64,000 bases of DNA from contig JARVKI010000025.1 of assembly GCA_036674765.1 (NCBI GenBank), positions 124,001 through 188,000 of the forward strand, given 5' to 3'. This stretch comes from Seiridium cupressi (taxonomy: Eukaryota; Ascomycota; Sordariomycetes; Amphisphaeriales; Sporocadaceae). Shown here in pieces: positions 34,711 to 45,800 of this stretch; within the stretch, counting starts at the first letter, position 1, and every line of letters begins with the position of its first letter. The notes beneath the pieces are model-generated. The model saw only the letters and a program-made list of their open reading frames with translations, was not told where the DNA came from and did no database searches. A program made the position numbers and the translations under genes.

Positions 34711-35983
34711 ATGAACTCGGGTATCCAATTGGCGTGCGCCATGTGGGCGATGACAGCCCTCTCGCTCGCCTTGGTCATCCTGAGGTTGTACACTAGGATC
34801 AAGATCGTGAAGTTCATTGGGGTCGAAGACCACTTGTATGCATGGACAGGCGTAAGTGCCCTATGCACACCTCGAGCCTATTCACACTATGATGCAATGC
34901 GACATGATAACTAAGTTTGCGGCCAGCTCCTCCTCCTATGCTTCACCATCTTCATCCAGGTCGCCGTACACTATGGCCTAGGACAAAGCTTCTGGATCCT
35001 GAGCATCGCCGAATCATCCGATGCCATCTTCTGGACCTATGTCGCCAACAGCTTTGCCATCACCGGCAATGCGTTGGCGAAGCTCTCCATGGGCCTTTTC
35101 CTCTTACGAGTGGTGCAGGTCCGGTGGCAGAAGATCGTGCTGTGGGCTGTCGTCTTCTCAATTGTGGCCACCAGCATAGCTCTCACCATCATGCTGTGGA
35201 ATCAGACCACTCCAGTCAAAACGAGTTGGGATCCGTTGAGGACGCCGGGCAAGTGGAACATCCAAATACAGCCTATGAGTGTTGGTCTCGGTGGTAAGGA
35301 CCTTGTCCGTAAAAAATGTTGATGAATCGCTAATGTTTGCTAGTATGGTCGAGCGTCTGCGATTTCTTCTTTGCGATATTCCCATGGCTATTCATATGGT
35401 CGCTCCGCATGCCGCAGAAGGATAAGATTATGTTGGCGACAGGCATGAGTTTAGGCGTGATGTCAGTTGCTATGCTTACCCTTCCCTTCATCAAAAGAAT
35501 TCATCATGCTCACTGACATACAGCGCTGGGGCCTGCGGCATTGTCAGGACAGTTGTGCTTTCGCGTCTGAACGTCTATAACTATACCCTCAACTTTGTAC
35601 CGTACTTCGCGTGGGCCGGGGCCGAGATAGCTGTCGCCATGGTGTGTATGGGTATTCCGACATTGCGGCCTCTGTACCTGAAGACACGAGGTGTTTCGAG
35701 CGCATACGCACAGAAGGAACAAAGCCAAACGAGCGAACTACCAAGATTTACCATGTGTAAAGCGAAAATGAAGCGGCCTCCTACGCCGCCACAAGCACAC
35801 TTTTCACCTCCCCCACGTACAGATTCTATCCCCATGAAGCCAGCGAGCGTCTTTACGAGGGTGTCTAGTCGAGACAGCAGGGAAGAACTGTTTGATTCGG
35901 AAAGGAGTGATGTGGGTGTCATATGGGTGAGGAACGAGGTTCAGATCCAGAGAGATGACACGAATTGGCCATTGAAGAACTGA
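34711..35983 (+). CDS. Integral membrane protein with fungal rhodopsin domain (SAT4/PTH11-like family)
   Basis: Four exons (34711-34851, 34927-35293, 35344-35461, 35524-35983) join in frame to 361 residues. Seven hydrophobic segments are readable: LACAMWAMTALSLALVILRL, LLLLCFTIFIQVAVHYGLG, TYVANSFAITGNALAKLSMG, WAVVFSIVATSIALTIMLW, VCDFFFAIFPWLFIWSLRMP, MLATGMSLGVIAGACGIVRT, and YFAWAGAEIAVAMVCMGIPT. The family marks RLYTRIKIV.F.GVEDHLYAW after helix 1 and MGIPTLRPL after helix 7 are both present, with a hydrophilic C-terminal tail of about 100 residues. Proteins of this family sit in the plasma membrane; most are uncharacterised. A few such as Pth11 act in host surface sensing. Confidence 0.87.
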
Positions 35984-36190
35984 AAGATGACAGGAGCTTC
36001 TTACACTACAATGTACACAAGATTTGTTTTGTCGACGCGAGTCACCATAGCGATTTATATACCCTAGCATCTGGACTGCAATAGTAATAGTATTTTTATT
36101 CTCGATAAATAAAATCCTTACATTCTACTGAGCAGGTTGTTCTGCATTCAGTCCTCAATGCAAATAAGAGAGTACAGCAAGCTGTGCGTC

Positions 36191-36832
36191 TTACGACAGC
36201 TGCGTAGCCAATGCAGTGACCTGATCCAAGAGCGACTGGTCTTCACCAGCCGCATTCTTGATCACCTTATCCCTCAGGTGGTCGACCTGTTGGCCAGCGG
36301 CTGTAGGCGTATTGCCTTGAGCTGTCTGAATGCGGCTGACCTGGTACTCGAGGAAAAACTTGGGGACTTTGATGGCCAGACTTCCTCCTACACTTCGAAT
36401 GCCCGCCTCAGTTGCCAGATAGGTGTTGAGCTCATCCTGGAACGTCTGGAGGTCCGAACTCGCCAAGGGGGAAGCAGTGGCGAACTTTGAGAGCGCGAAC
36501 TCGAGGGGGGTCTGGGTAGACTGGCTGAAGTCGATCGATGAGAATGAGACATCACCGCTCGTGACGTCGGGGACGCCTGAGATGGTCGTTTTCGAGGTAT
36601 CGCAAGTGATGGCAGACTGGATACTAGTGACACTGTCTTCGACCTCAGCAGGCAAAGCCGTGCTTCCAATCACGAAGCAGGCAGATTGGCGGGCATCGAG
36701 GACAGGAGCAGCGGCGGGTGCCTTGGTGAGAGGCACCACGGTGTTGGGCGTGACGAAGGGGATCGTCGGCGCAGCCACCGCGAGGCCGGTGAAGAGGGCC
36801 ACGGTAAGAGTGAGGGTGTTCATCTTCGACAT
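36191..36832 (-). CDS. Small secreted protein, unknown function
   Basis: A single frame of 213 codons from MSKMNTLTLT, or 210 from the second Met at 36823. The N-terminus is a clear signal peptide (LTLTVALFTGLAVAAPT). A proline-rich propeptide-like stretch follows and ends in DARQS, which resembles a Kex2-like or related processing site. The mature part is helix-rich, with only two cysteines (C52, C77), and contains repeated short S/T-rich segments. There is no enzyme motif. It could be a cell-wall or effector-like protein. The family is not recognised. Confidence 0.7.
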   Translation of the reverse strand: MSKMNTLTLTVALFTGLAVAAPTIPFVTPNTVVPLTKAPAAAPVLDARQSACFVIGSTALPAEVEDSVTSIQSAITCDTSKTTISGVPDVTSGDVSFSSIDFSQSTQTPLEFALSKFATASPLASSDLQTFQDELNTYLATEAGIRSVGGSLAIKVPKFFLEYQVSRIQTAQGNTPTAAGQQVDHLRDKVIKNAAGEDQSLLDQVTALATQLS

Positions 36833-38692
36833 TATTGGTAAAGTAAAGATACTGGATGGGCGAAATGATTCGCAATAGCTCAAATGCCCGAATGAAAGAA
36901 AGAATGCAAGTCGAAACGAAAGTAAACCCTAACCAGAGGGGGCGAAGATCACAACCTGGAAACCCTTTTGCTTGATGGTAGAGAGAGAACGGACGATCAT
37001 ACTTGAGACCACGAGCGGCGCATGGCGATCCTTTTAACCAGACGACTCGTCAATGCGGCTGACAGCAGCATGTTCGGTAATGCGCCGAGAACCTAAGCTT
37101 ATTACGAGGAGAAATGGAGGATGTCGTCTCATGTCAGCCATGCACGTTTGAGATGCGACCAAGCGCCAGTGCGTGAAGCCTCGGGACTTCCCAATCAGGG
37201 AACAAGTCTAACCGTTACGCGCCACGACAGGCTGTCAAAGGTGACATTAGGGGACATGATGAAGCCAGCAGTCGGTTAGCCGGCTCTCATGGAGAGAAGC
37301 GTTGAATTAGAAGTGAACAGAGCCTCAACTGTACCCCTTCATCCAGGAACTGTGACGTCTGGAAGGCCGAAATCCCCACAGTCCCAGTTTCAGGGGACGA
37401 AGCTGCCAATCAGTGCAGGGCGCAAGTGCATGATCGCCCCGATCCTAGCGCGCCAAGGGCTCCCGCCCCGCTGAATTGAGTCTGAGGTTATTTTCAACTT
37501 CATGTTCATGTCTGAACAACACTAGGTGGTGAACGCTAAAATTCGCGTACTTCATCTTTGTTGCCAGGCCCGAGTTGGTCGCGTGACGTCCAGATCATCG
37601 ATTCCGCTTGGTTGAGTCAAGACAGGGACGATTTCTTGCTGATCGCAACAATGACGATTGATGGCTTAATTCAAGGTAATGCAATCAAATATGTACATGT
37701 TGTAGTATATTCAAGCGGCTTAGCTCAAAGTCACTCGTAGGTGTCTTTCAGTGAAAGAGGAGGGCCAGCCTGGTGGCTTTAGAGTATATGGAGCGAGGTT
37801 CTACACAGGAGGACCAGACTAGCGTAAGGGCGGTATGTAATGATGATATTGATCAAAAATGGAAAGAAAAAAAAAAAAAAAAAAAAAAGATGTGCTGCTG
37901 CTTACTGGAATGCAGCGTTGCATGTAGATGGCAAGACGGATGTCCTCGAAACAGAGCGCATCTCGTGATACTACGTATTATAGAGGTACGCCTGCTAAGC
38001 TCTATGCAACCTGTGCCTCTCATAGATATTCATGAAATCCTTCAGACAACCTGCGACTTGTTTGACAGCTTCGGAGCCCAGTCTCACTCTCGTTTGAGCC
38101 ACATACCGCCAGCTGTACATCGCCGTGATGTTTTACGAAGGCTAGTGGCGGACGATTCCAAAAGAAATCTAGCGACATCAGATTCAATATGAGAACTGAC
38201 GGTCTATTCCGGATACTAATTATAATGGAATACTCTAAGTGTGCAACTGTTTTACGATCATGACTTGTCGTCGTTCTGAATCTCATCAACGGTGCGACTC
38301 ACGATGCCATGTCGATAGGAAGCCTGTCATTCAGGACTAGGACAAGTCTTTAATCTCTAGCTTCCCTCCTGCGTCGGCACACGCCTCCCGGAATATAAAA
38401 TGCTCCCTAAAATTATGAAAAAGGAGCGCCATTGAGCTGGGCCAAGGTATACACTAGGCCGCGATAGGAAGAGCGCATTATGGATTCGATCAACCAATCA
38501 GGCTCTCACATCCACATGGAAGACCAGCCTTTTCCTCAACCACAATCTCCGAAGCCAGCAGACTCTCCACTTTTACATCCGAACATCTCGATGATCGTCT
38601 CCCCCACCCCATTCCAATCTTTTCTTGCCCACACAGTCACATGCAAATTTTTAAATCTTGTGTACCCTAATAAGAGGCACCCCATCACAACA
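36833..38692. other. Long intergenic region
   Basis: About 1.9 kb without a supported gene. It holds an A22 run at 37867-37888. Confidence 0.5.
37867..37888. repeat. Poly(A) run
   Basis: 22 consecutive A, without target-site duplication or an adjacent retroelement that I can see. Confidence 0.85.
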
Positions 38693-38780
38693 GGGGATGT
38701 GGTTTAGGGGTATAACGTTCCCTTCGCATCTATGAAACAGAAGTTGGGAAAGGCCCGGGGTTCGATTCCCTGCATCTCCA
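38693..38780 (+). tRNA. tRNA-Ala (anticodon CGC) with a 16-nt intron
   Basis: The acceptor stem GGGGATG (38693-38699) pairs with CATCTCC (38773-38779) and contains the G3:U70 wobble that identifies alanine tRNAs. The D arm is GTTT..AAC (38702-38716). The anticodon stem TTCCC/GGGAA (38718-38722, 38746-38750) closes a loop with anticodon CGC at 38725-38727. A16-nt intron at 38729-38744 sits at the standard place after position 37. The T arm is CGGGG-TTCGATT-CCCTG (38756-38772), followed by discriminator A. CCA is not encoded, as expected for a nuclear gene. The internal B box overlaps GGTTCGATTCC. Confidence 0.93.
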
Positions 38781-38791
38781 GTCTATTCATC

Positions 38792-38796
38792 TTTTT
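38792..38796 (+). terminator. RNA polymerase III terminator (T5)
   Basis: A run of five T lies 12 bases after the end of tRNA-Ala. Confidence 0.7.
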
Positions 38797-39081
38797 GACT
38801 TTTGAGAGGATTTATTTCCCTCATCTTTTTGGGGTTGACTTCAGAGTTACTTACTTACGTCTTCCTCAATGGGCTCCAAGTTCTTTGGAGAACCAACCTC
38901 TTTCCATGGATTGTGTGACACCAGAAGAGGCTGTCTCTAGTAGATCTCAAGCGACTTTTTTGCTCATACATGTTAACGAAATCGGCATAGACAAATGAAC
39001 AAGTGCTTTTATTTGTTGAAATAGCATATATATGTATGTAGCTATATCGCACGAGCTTCGGCGGTTTTACCGTGGAGCAGC

Positions 39082-39726
39082 TTACAGCTCCTTGACTTTT
39101 GGTTGACCCTTGAACAATCTTGTAATTCTCAGAGCGAAAACCCAAGCGAGCATGCCAGCCTCCAATCCCAGCAGCCCGATCCACAGCGCGTCCAAGATGT
39201 GCACCTCCAGACCCCAGGGCAGGAGGCCCTCCAGGTTGAAGCGAAGCGGTCCGTATGAGATCTGCATCAGCAAGAAGCCGACCAATGCATAGTATGTGTA
39301 CCAGTAAGGTCTGTTAATCGTTAGTCTCCCATGTAACATGAATTCGCTCCAGATGGGGCTCGTTATGATGGACGTGAGGGAAGGAAACGGTTGAAATTAT
39401 GAGATAAGATGTGGTGCGCTAGTTGGTGTAAGTCGCTATGGACTGCCGCGCTGATTGATTGCGATCATGCCACATGCTACAATTGCAAGTGCAAATACAA
39501 TTTGATTGAATGAGGGTTCGAGGTTATGCATCAAGTAATGATAGAGAATGTAATTTTCAAAGACTTACTTATTGTTGCCTTGAACTAAAGTCCATCGCGG
39601 TCTCGGCTCAGCATAGCTTTGCGACGCCTGTACCGCAATGACGAGTCCGGAAGCGACGAAGGCCCAGATCAGTAGAATGCGCTGTAAGAGACTGAGCTCT
39701 TGCTCGGGGAAGTAAGAATCCAGCAT
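39082..39726 (-). CDS. Small multi-pass membrane protein, unknown function
   Basis: Two exons (39726-39569, 39310-39082) give 128 residues. Three hydrophobic segments can be read: LLQRILLIWAFVASGLVIAV, YWYTYYALVGFLLMQISYG, and LWIGLLGLEAGMLAWVFALR. The C-terminus is short and basic (FKGQPKVKEL). The intron has a GTAAGT donor and TTAACAG acceptor and keeps frame (AA + A). The compact plan resembles small organelle membrane proteins, but I do not recognise the family. A start 34 codons upstream (39828) is possible in the same frame. Confidence 0.65.
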
Positions 39727-40486
39727 GTTTCCACTCTTTCGTACAGTCCGTCTTATAACCTCTTTCTCAGTTATGTAAAACGGCCAGGTGTCGCATGAGA
39801 ATTGTGTCCTTTTCGCCGTTTGTGACACGCTGTTCTCGCTTCCTCGGCTGAACGGGCGCTGAAATTGAGGCGCGACGTTGTAATCCGCCGTGTAGGGTTG
39901 AGTGCCTGTGAGACAGATGGTATGCAGAATCTGGGGAAGATGAGACGATCGAGAAGTCGTTCACGCAAGGAATTGTAAAGGACCGTTTGGCTGTAACCAT
40001 CGATAATGGTAGTTGTCAAAGAGGTTCTTTGCTATTTATGGTTGAAACGAAATTCATCAGCATCGATAGAACCCAGCTTTACGTTTGTTGTCATTTTACC
40101 CGGTTCAGCGGTCCGAATATCCCAGGGCTTTTCGCATGGCGCTCCCCGCATGAGCCGCCTTCGCTAAGTCGTGGGAAATGCAAGGGTCCAATCCCTTGAA
40201 GTCTTAAAAGCTTTGAGGCTTGAATCGCTTCTCACCAAGGGATTGACCCTTTTGAGGGATTAAGGGTCATGTGGTTTGAGAAATGCTTTTCTTTAGAAGG
40301 GGAGTTCCAGTGGTATTTACATATAGTACAGGATTACCATGTTCGTCGTAAAATGGAGACATTAAAGAGACGCAAATACCCCCGAATCCAGCCTCGACCT
40401 CAATACCAGCTTGGCACATATGAATACAACCTTTACCCAAAAGCGAGGCACCAACTCCATTATAATGCAATGCGAAATGGTCAAGT
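39727..40486. other. Intergenic region with AAGGG/CCCTT inverted repeats
   Basis: It includes the promoter of the small membrane protein and the 3' region of the heme lyase gene. The repeats are listed separately. Confidence 0.5.
40182..40265. repeat. Cluster of short AAGGG..CCCTT inverted repeats
   Basis: AAGGGTCCAATCCCTT (40182-40197) and AAGGGATTGACCCTT (40237-40251) have identical five-base arms and similar centres. A further GAGGGATTAAGGG block follows. They could be hairpin or regulator sites. Confidence 0.5.
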
Positions 40487-41632
40487 TCAGGAAGACCCTG
40501 ACTTCCAGCGAGCCTCCAGCTTCTCCCGTTCACGGACATCTCCCCCAGATGCCTTCCACCATGTGTCGCATCCCCATCGGAGCATTCGTTCGCAGGCCTG
40601 TGTTGGCGTCACAGCGGGTCGCACGTCGAGAAAGAACACGGGCTCGCCAGTTTCCTCAGGAGGGCCGGAATAATAGTCAATGACATAGCGGATTTCCTTC
40701 TGGCGGCCATTGACCTCGCGGGAAACAAACCAGTCGTGGCGATCGAAGGGCACTTCAGTCCTGTATTGTTTTGTTAGCATCATATACAGCGAACCAGATG
40801 ATGCATACAACTTACGCAAACATAGCAGGATATAGCCACCCCATAACTTGAATCATGGCTGCCTTTGGTGTCATGTCCTTAGGTCTGCCCTGAAACCTCA
40901 CCAAACTTGGTGCCAAATCATCAACCTCTTTCTCGTATCCGTATTTCTTGGCCATCTTGTCAAAGTTCTGCTCTCCCGCTGAGCATAATTGATAACCTTT
41001 CTTCAATCCTCCAGCGAAGCGCTTCTCCCATTCCATGATCTCAGCCCAAGCGCCTTCGTTCAGGAAGTTGTGCACGCTGACCATGCTCTCAACGGCTGTC
41101 ACGTCTGTGTCGGTATAGCCCTTGCGTAGGAGAGCATTGTACATTTGCTGAGGCGAAGGGTATTCCCATGTTCCTGCGCCACCGCCTCGGGGGATAGTGG
41201 ACTCCTCGCGGTCGGTCGGAAGAGCGACAGTTTGGGAAGGGGCCTTCTCCTGTGACAGATCACTGAACATCCAGTTGAGCGGATTCAGCTTCGAAAGCGT
41301 AGACGATGGTTCGGTCGCAGGCTTGCTTGCGGCATGAGGAACTGGACATGCTGAGGCGAGCGGCGCGGCGGTGGCATCGTGCTTCACCGGGCAGGCGGAA
41401 GGGGGTGCGGCGATAGCATCATGCTTGACAGGGCAGGCTGACGGTGGTGCTAGGGCTTCAGCAGTCTTCTTGTGCATCGGACATTGTGGCTGGCTATGTT
41501 AGACATGCTTGTTCATGTAGCAGAGGTAAATGGTCGTACAGGAGGTGATTGTCCATCGACAGGGAATGCGTGAGGCGCAACAGGCTTGGAATCAACCTGG
41601 CCAACAGGGGAATCTGCCCAAAACCAGCCCAT
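40487..41632 (-). CDS. CYC3: Holocytochrome c synthase (cytochrome c heme lyase)
   Basis: Three exons (41632-41540, 41489-40816, 40760-40487) give 346 residues. The N-terminal region carries four Cys-Pro heme-regulatory motifs at C34 (CPMH), C50 and C64 (CPVKH), and C79 (CPVPH). The catalytic domain shows the conserved [20 protein letters not shown], the heme-ligating His region [54 protein letters not shown], and FFLDVRPA. The enzyme attaches heme covalently to apocytochrome c in the mitochondrial intermembrane space. Length and motifs match the family. Four CP motifs is at the high end. The symbol is by family; a cytochrome c1-type paralogue is less likely but not excluded. Confidence 0.93.
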
Positions 41633-42124
41633 GTTTGTTATGCGTGATGTAGAGTTGGACGATTCTGTGTGAAAGAACAGCGATACGCGTTGTCGCGTTG
41701 TCGTCTTGTCAAGACCGAAGCAGTCGCAAGAAATCCGGCGATATGATCGCGCAATCGACTCTAGATAAGAAAGATCCGTCAACTTTTTGCCTGCGAGATT
41801 GCGGCAAAAGACGGAGTCGAGAGATCGCCCCCAAAGCAGTTGCGGGCGCCCTGATTGGCTCGCTGATTGCGACAACAAAGGCGCTACGCTCACTCTCGTT
41901 AGCGGCGACTTCTGTGCCCTCCAGGCGGCGCCAGCCGTTCCAAGAACTTTAGATGAGTGCTGTACGTCACTGTTCGCGATTGATTCAGTGACGCGAAGCA
42001 CATGCAATAGACCACTAGTCAGCCCATGCCTGTTGTCGTCCAGCGCCCGTAACCGAAAGAGCTCCTTGGGATGCTGGAACAATGATAAGTCGCTATACCT
42101 AGCGACTACGACATCCGTGACGAA
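41633..42124. promoter_or_regulatory. Divergent promoter of two mitochondrial genes
   Basis: This 492-bp space separates the starts of the heme lyase and the ABC1-type kinase. It contains ATTGG (41854-41858), an inverted CCAAT box that could be read by the HAP/CBF complex, which controls many respiratory genes. The assignment is by motif only. Confidence 0.4.
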
Positions 42125-44281
42125 ATGAGGACTATCTTTCTGTTTGGCCGGCTCTGTGCTCGCCAGACTGCCTCCAAAGCGCACCCAAGAATACCGAGGC
42201 CCACCAACACCAGCTTCACCCGATGGCAGTCTACCTTTAGACACGGCCACCGCTCCCAATGGCAAAATCCACCGCCTAGGAAATTCATGCTGTATGCAAC
42301 AGTCCAAAGCGTTGCTCTCGGCACTGCAGCATTCATCAAACTCGCCGAAAAGGACAACGAGGGGACAGAATGGACGTCGGAAGAACGCATGCTGCAGGTA
42401 TCGCGGGAGGAAATCGAAAAGAGCAAGGACGAGACCAGTCGCGGATTTACACGCCTTCGCCATAATGTTGTATACTATCTGGATGCATACTTTTGGGAAC
42501 CGATATGTACCGGTGTTCGGTTCCTACACCTGGTTGTCATCTTTGTGCCGGTTATACTAACGGTACCTGCGATATGGTTTGGTAGCCGCCAACCAGAGTA
42601 CGACGATGAAAGGACTGGTACTCTATGGTGGTATAAGTTCCTCGTGCAAGCTATGGAATGGTCCGGTCCGGCTTTCATCAAGGTAGTGACCCATGTATTA
42701 AGACCTCAAGACGCCATGGCTAATTGAACCTTTGGACAGCTCGGTCAGTGGGCCGCCTCGAGAACCGATATCTTCCCTACGCAGATGTGCGATATTATGT
42801 CTAAGTTACACTCGAACGCCCCCGCTCATTCTATACATGCGACCAAGAAAACGCTGGAGGCTGCATTCGATGGAAGGTCGTTTAACGACATTTTCGAAGA
42901 GTTTGATGAGAAACCACTGGGTGTAGGAGCCATAGCACAGGTTTACAGAGCCAAGCTGAAGCCAGATCTTGTTGCTCCTGCGGACATTGATGTGATGGAT
43001 TCCAACGGAAATCTTCGTCATAATGTTCGTAAGAAGGTGGACCCCATGCTGAAGAGCACTCCTGAAAGGGTGCCATCCTCGTATGTCGCCATCAAAGTCT
43101 TACATCCACGAGTGGAAAGAACGGTACGCCGCGATCTACGCATTATGGGGTTCTTTGCTTCAGTATTGAACCTAATTCCCACCATTGAGTGGCTCTCACT
43201 TCCAGATGAGGTCGAGCAATTTGGTGAGATGATGAAGCTTCAGCTCGATCTTCGCATTGAAGCCGCGAATCTTGCGAAATTCCGAAGGAACTTCAAAGAT
43301 CGCACCACCGCCTGGTTCCCCTTCCCGTACCTGGAATTTACCACGCGTAATGTCCTAATTGAGGAATTTGCACAAGGTATACCCCTCGCGGATTTCATGG
43401 AGAACGGTGGCGGCATTTTCCAGAAGGATATTGCCCAGGAAGGTCTCGATGCATTCCTACGCATGCTACTGCTTGATAACTTTGTCCATGCCGACTTACA
43501 TCCTGGCAACATCATGGTGCGCTTCTACCAAGCAAAGCAACCCAACTTCCGTGGGCTCCGGCATCCAGGCGAAGATCCACACAAACCGCACCCCGAAGAA
43601 CAGGATGATGTGACGGAGCAGATACTTGCGCGCTTGCGGCCATATCGTAACCGGAAAGACAATGCCGCCTGGCTGGCGGAGCTCAAAAAGATCGATGCGG
43701 AAGGATACCACCCACAACTGATCTTCATTGACACTGGTCTTGTCACCGAACTCAACGCCACTAATCGCCGAAACTTTCTCGATCTATTCCGTGCTGTCGC
43801 TGAGTTCGACGGATACAAAGCTGGCCACCTCATGTGTGAGCGGTGCCGTCAACCCGACGCTGTACTTGACAAGGAGGTATTCGCACTCAAGATGCAACAC
43901 CTTGTTCTGAACGTGAAGAGCAATACCCTCGCACTAGGTAACGTAAAGATCGGTGACATCCTTCAAGAGGTTCTTGGCATGGTCCGTGGGCATCACGTTC
44001 GTCTCGAAGGTGACTTTGTCAACGTTGTCATCAGTATCTTACTACTCGAGGGCATCGGGCGAACTCTGGATCCCAACGTCGATCTCTTGAGCAGCAGTCT
44101 GCCTATTTTGAGAGAACTAGGTGCCCGACAAGGTGCGGGTGCGATCAGAGCAGGCGATCTGCATATGCTGGTTGTATGGGCTGGACTGGAGGCCAGACGT
44201 TTCATGCAAGCGAGCATCGACGACGTAAGACTTCCTGCCCCATTGAGTGAATATGGTATCAGATTGCTGACTTATCAATAG
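42125..44281 (+). CDS. Mitochondrial ABC1/UbiB-family atypical kinase (ADCK2/Cqd1-like)
   Basis: Two exons (42125-42682, 42740-44281) give 699 residues. The basic N-terminus (FGRLCARQTASKAHPRIPRP) looks like a mitochondrial targeting sequence, and a hydrophobic segment follows (LHLVVIFVPVILTVPAIWF). The UbiB signature KLGQWAASRTDIFP spans the splice junction. Further marks are PLGVGAIAQVYRAKL, the lysine in VAIKVLHP, the helix-C-like glutamate region QLDLRIEAANL, FVHADLHPGNIMV, and the metal-binding D in FIDTGLV. This matches the ADCK2/yeast Cqd1 branch, inner-membrane proteins linked to coenzyme Q distribution. An insertion of about 60 residues rich in H, P and E lies after the catalytic loop. 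Confidence 0.9.
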
Positions 44282-45800
44282 GTTGAAAGATGTGTCAAGT
44301 ACGATTTATTGGCACCCAATGTATAAACAATTAAAAAAAAATGATGCTGGTCAATGCATAAAACCGGGACTGGGTTTGTAGAGGCGTTGGAGGTGGTGTG
44401 GACAGGGTAATTCATGGATAAACGCGACTCTGGCATTGCCGGGAGTTATGGATACACTGTATACATTTAGACTGAGATGCTTACAATAATAGTATTCAAG
44501 ATCTGTGCTGGAGTATATCACTTAAAAAAGCTACACAATAGAAATAAGGAACTTATTAAAAGTAATTTGTCGGCCGTAATTATTTAAACATGTTTGCGAA
44601 TGTAAACTATCCGCTGTCCTTAGGGCGTTTGGGAAATTCTTTAGCAATCCTATGATAAGCATTGGGAGATTCTTGTGTTATAGTACAATTGTCAGCACCT
44701 ATATTTGTCGCGTCATGGCTCATGGAGACAACATACCTCTTTTATTACTCTTTAACTCTATGATGCTATCAATAGGTTGAAAATCCGCAGAGGAGCTGTC
44801 GGCCGCCACGTCCTCGGCCAACAGCGGCTCAAGACCTTATACGCATCATCATGTGCTCTTCTACGGTATATTGGTTGAGCTGCATGGATTTCCACACAAT
44901 GTCTCCACTTCTTCCATCTGTTTGCTGGGAATATCTGGATTGACAAAGCAGTGATAACCTATCTATGAAGAGGAAAGCTCATATATCGATTCTTAAGCTG
45001 GCTAATCACCGGGATTTACACCTTTGGGTATGAAGCTTGCGAGATAAGCTGATTCTTTTCGTTTGTTTTCATCAGATCGGCGGCCTGTTCAATTCATTTT
45101 ACTGGCGAGGTTGTTGTTGTTTGAGCCAAGCGTCGACAATTCCCTATTATCTGGGTGTTGGTGAAGATTGGCTGGCGATCCGGGGGCGTCAGCTTCTTGA
45201 GACAGTCAATTGACATTGTAGCTCGAGGCTTTATGCCTACCTAGGTATGCATAGCTACCTCTTGCTCCAACGTAGCCTTAAGAGGGTTACTCGGAGCTTC
45301 ATTGATGATGCAAACCGTCCCAATCTCGCCCCTACTTCTATGCATCTTACCACCCACACCTTGTACGCCTGTCATCCAATAGTACCTACCACCCTCAAAC
45401 ATACACCAATACTGTGGCTGCAGCCTTATGTGCCCCGTCCGCTGAAATTGCGGCTGCACAGCACGATTTGATGTACATGAAGCTGCCGGAGCTGCCTCTT
45501 TGGGAGCGGCCGCTCGCTCTCCAATGAACTATGGATCGGAGTCGCCGCACGCATCTCGGCGCGGATAACAGAGGGCTCAAGAGAGCCTCGCATGGGAAAC
45601 TCCCAACTCCTGATGGGGGTAGGGCGCTGCTATTCCGCCACTGCAGTGATAAGCGGAAGCCCAGGATTGGTTCAGCTGATGCACCGTTGCTGGCTGCCAT
45701 GGAGACCTTCTTGCGAGATTGAGAGCACGAAGAGTTGTCCTTCCTTGTCCGGCAGTTCTCGAGACAAGAATCTCCATTCTCGCGCCTCAAGCTATGTGCC
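44282..45800. other. Intergenic, nothing recognised
   Basis: About 1.5 kb. Short frames occur on both strands without domain support. The frame of the next gene is open upstream to 45735 but has no earlier ATG. Confidence 0.5.

Noticed and set aside
37867..37888. Poly(A) run as a retroelement tail
   Set aside because: No upstream element, coding remnant or target-site duplication was seen.
38480..38707. 75-codon frame starting at 38480
   Set aside because: It runs into the tRNA gene and has no domain; considered chance.
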